Assembly (NCBI RefSeq): GCF_040115645.1 | Contig: NW_027096067.1 | Coordinates: forward strand, 124,001 to 188,000 | DNA from: Euwallacea fornicatus | Taxonomy: Eukaryota > Arthropoda > Insecta > Coleoptera > Curculionidae | Direction of reading: 5' to 3' | Length of the DNA: 64,000 nt | Shown here: positions 63,425 to 64,000 of the stretch, piece after piece | Layout of the letters: every line of letters starts with the position of its first letter | How positions within the stretch are numbered: position 1 is the stretch's first letter | Notes under the pieces: model-generated | Seen by the model: only the letters and a program-made list of their open reading frames with translations | Told to the model about the DNA's origin: nothing | Database searches by the model: none | Program-made: the position numbers and the translations under genes

Positions 63425-64000
63425 TAATTTGCCGAAGTTATCGAGCTTCAAAGTTTGAAAAGTCACAAAAGTTGTGTGTTTGAGCACATAAAGTACTATT
63501 TGTCTTGGAAATTCATCAAGATGCAATCATGATGTGTTGTGACATCTTCAAAATCTCGTCGAGCTGATTAATGTGACACTTTGTTTAACAAATTTGGTTC
63601 TCATTTGCCGAAGTTATCGAGCTTCAAAGTTTGAAAAGTCATAAAAGTTGTGTGTTTGAGCATATAAAGTACTATTTGTCTTGGAAATTCATCAAGATGC
63701 AATCATGATGTGTTGCGACATCTTCAAAATCTCGTCGAGCTGATTAATGTGACACTTTGTTTAACAAATTTGTTTCTCATTTGCAGAAGTTATCGAGCTT
63801 CAAAGTTTGAAAAGTCATAAAAGTTGTGTGTTTGAGCATATAAAGTACTATTTGTCTTGGAAATTCATCAAGATGCAATCATGATGTGTTGTGACATCTT
63901 CAAAATCTCGTCGAGCTGATTAATGTGACACTTTGTTTAACAAATTTGGTCCTAATTTGCCGAAGTTATCGATCTACAAAGTGTGAAAAGTCACAAAAGT
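63425..64000 (+). repeat. 22-monomer higher-order unit, copy 3 (partial, cut by window end)
   Basis: Matches the first 576 bp of the previous unit (59554-60129) with two differences: GTCACAAAAG against GTCATAAAAG (63465/59594) and GAGCACATAAAG against GAGCATATAAAG (63483/59612). The 22-monomer period therefore covers at least 55683-64000, 2.15 units, and probably extends past the window. Confidence 0.9.

Larger units (their letters stand above)
1..64000 (+). repeat. Satellite DNA array, 176-bp monomer, about 364 tandem copies
   Basis: The whole window is one tandem array of a 176-bp monomer, all copies in the same orientation, with no unique sequence between copies. The majority monomer has 59 G or C in 176 bases and four CpGs. 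Diagnostic variants recur at exact multiples of 176 bp (for example 19125 to 34437 is 87 x 176), and the few offsets are explained by ten 1-bp indels. Monomer length near that of a nucleosome and higher-order structure are typical of centromeric satellites, particularly in plants; that role is inferred, not shown. Both array edges lie outside the window. I do not recognise the family by name. Confidence 0.98.

Noticed and set aside
1..64000. CRISPR array
   Set aside because: The period is regular, but the whole 176-bp unit repeats. There are no short direct repeats separated by unique spacers and no cas genes.
1..64000. Plasmid or phage iterons, or a bacterial origin
   Set aside because: Iterons are short (about 20 bp) and few. 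Here 364 copies of a nucleosome-length unit occupy the whole window with no replication gene.
1..64000. 5S rDNA, tRNA or other RNA gene repeats
   Set aside because: The monomer contains no recognisable 5S internal control region, no tRNA-like A and B boxes with a cloverleaf, and no Pol III T-run terminator in a consistent place.
1..64000. Transposable element insertion inside the array
   Set aside because: Phase is kept at every anchor with only ten 1-bp indels. No target-site duplication, LTR, terminal inverted repeat or foreign segment was seen.
1..64000. Telomeric or subtelomeric short repeats
   Set aside because: No TTTAGGG, TTAGGG or similar runs were seen on either strand.
1..64000. 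Assignment to a named satellite family or species
   Set aside because: Length and composition resemble several plant centromeric satellites, but I cannot match the sequence to one from memory with confidence, so none is claimed.

Overview
This 64-kb window is a single uninterrupted satellite DNA array. A 176-bp, AT-rich monomer (59 G/C of 176 in the majority form, about 33.5% GC) repeats head to tail in one orientation from base 1 to base 64000, about 363.7 copies. I found no protein gene, RNA gene, transposable element, CRISPR array or unique spacer. This points to a eukaryotic nuclear genome. A monomer near nucleosome length, a gap-free array and higher-order repeats fit a centromeric satellite, most likely of a plant, but I do not recognise the family and cannot assign a species. 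Centromere function is inference.

The register is almost perfect. Distances between diagnostic variants are exact multiples of 176 bp once ten single-base indels are counted: eight 1-bp deletions (near 928, 2863, 6911, 9549, 39998, 41933, 58299, 62170) and two 1-bp insertions (near 5578, 13673). That leaves no room for a transposon, a partial monomer or an inversion at the junctions I checked.

Layout. 1-14.25 kb holds the most diverse monomers, including a divergent subtype not seen elsewhere, arranged as overlapping block duplications of 11, about 16 and 25 monomers, plus copies 34 and 46 monomers apart. 14.25-19.1 kb is a transition zone. 19.1-25.5 kb is a 4-monomer (704-bp) higher-order repeat, broken in places. 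25.5-34.2 kb is a mosaic rich in a TTTGCAGAAG variant, ending in five consecutive near-identical monomers. 34.19-34.98 kb is a dimer (352-bp) duplication. From 35 kb rightwards the array is built from a limited set of modules, among them a three-monomer cassette, amplified in blocks of 11 (38.4-42.2 kb), 19 (42.05-48.7 kb), 12 (49.2-53.4 kb) and 22 monomers (55.7 kb to the window end).

The picture is an array evolving by unequal exchange or segmental amplification with no fixed step, plus short-tract conversion that shuffles sequence blocks between monomers. The left part looks older and more heterogeneous, and the right part more recently homogenised. All block comparisons were made by eye using diagnostic variants, so boundaries are good to a few tens of bases and identities are estimates.
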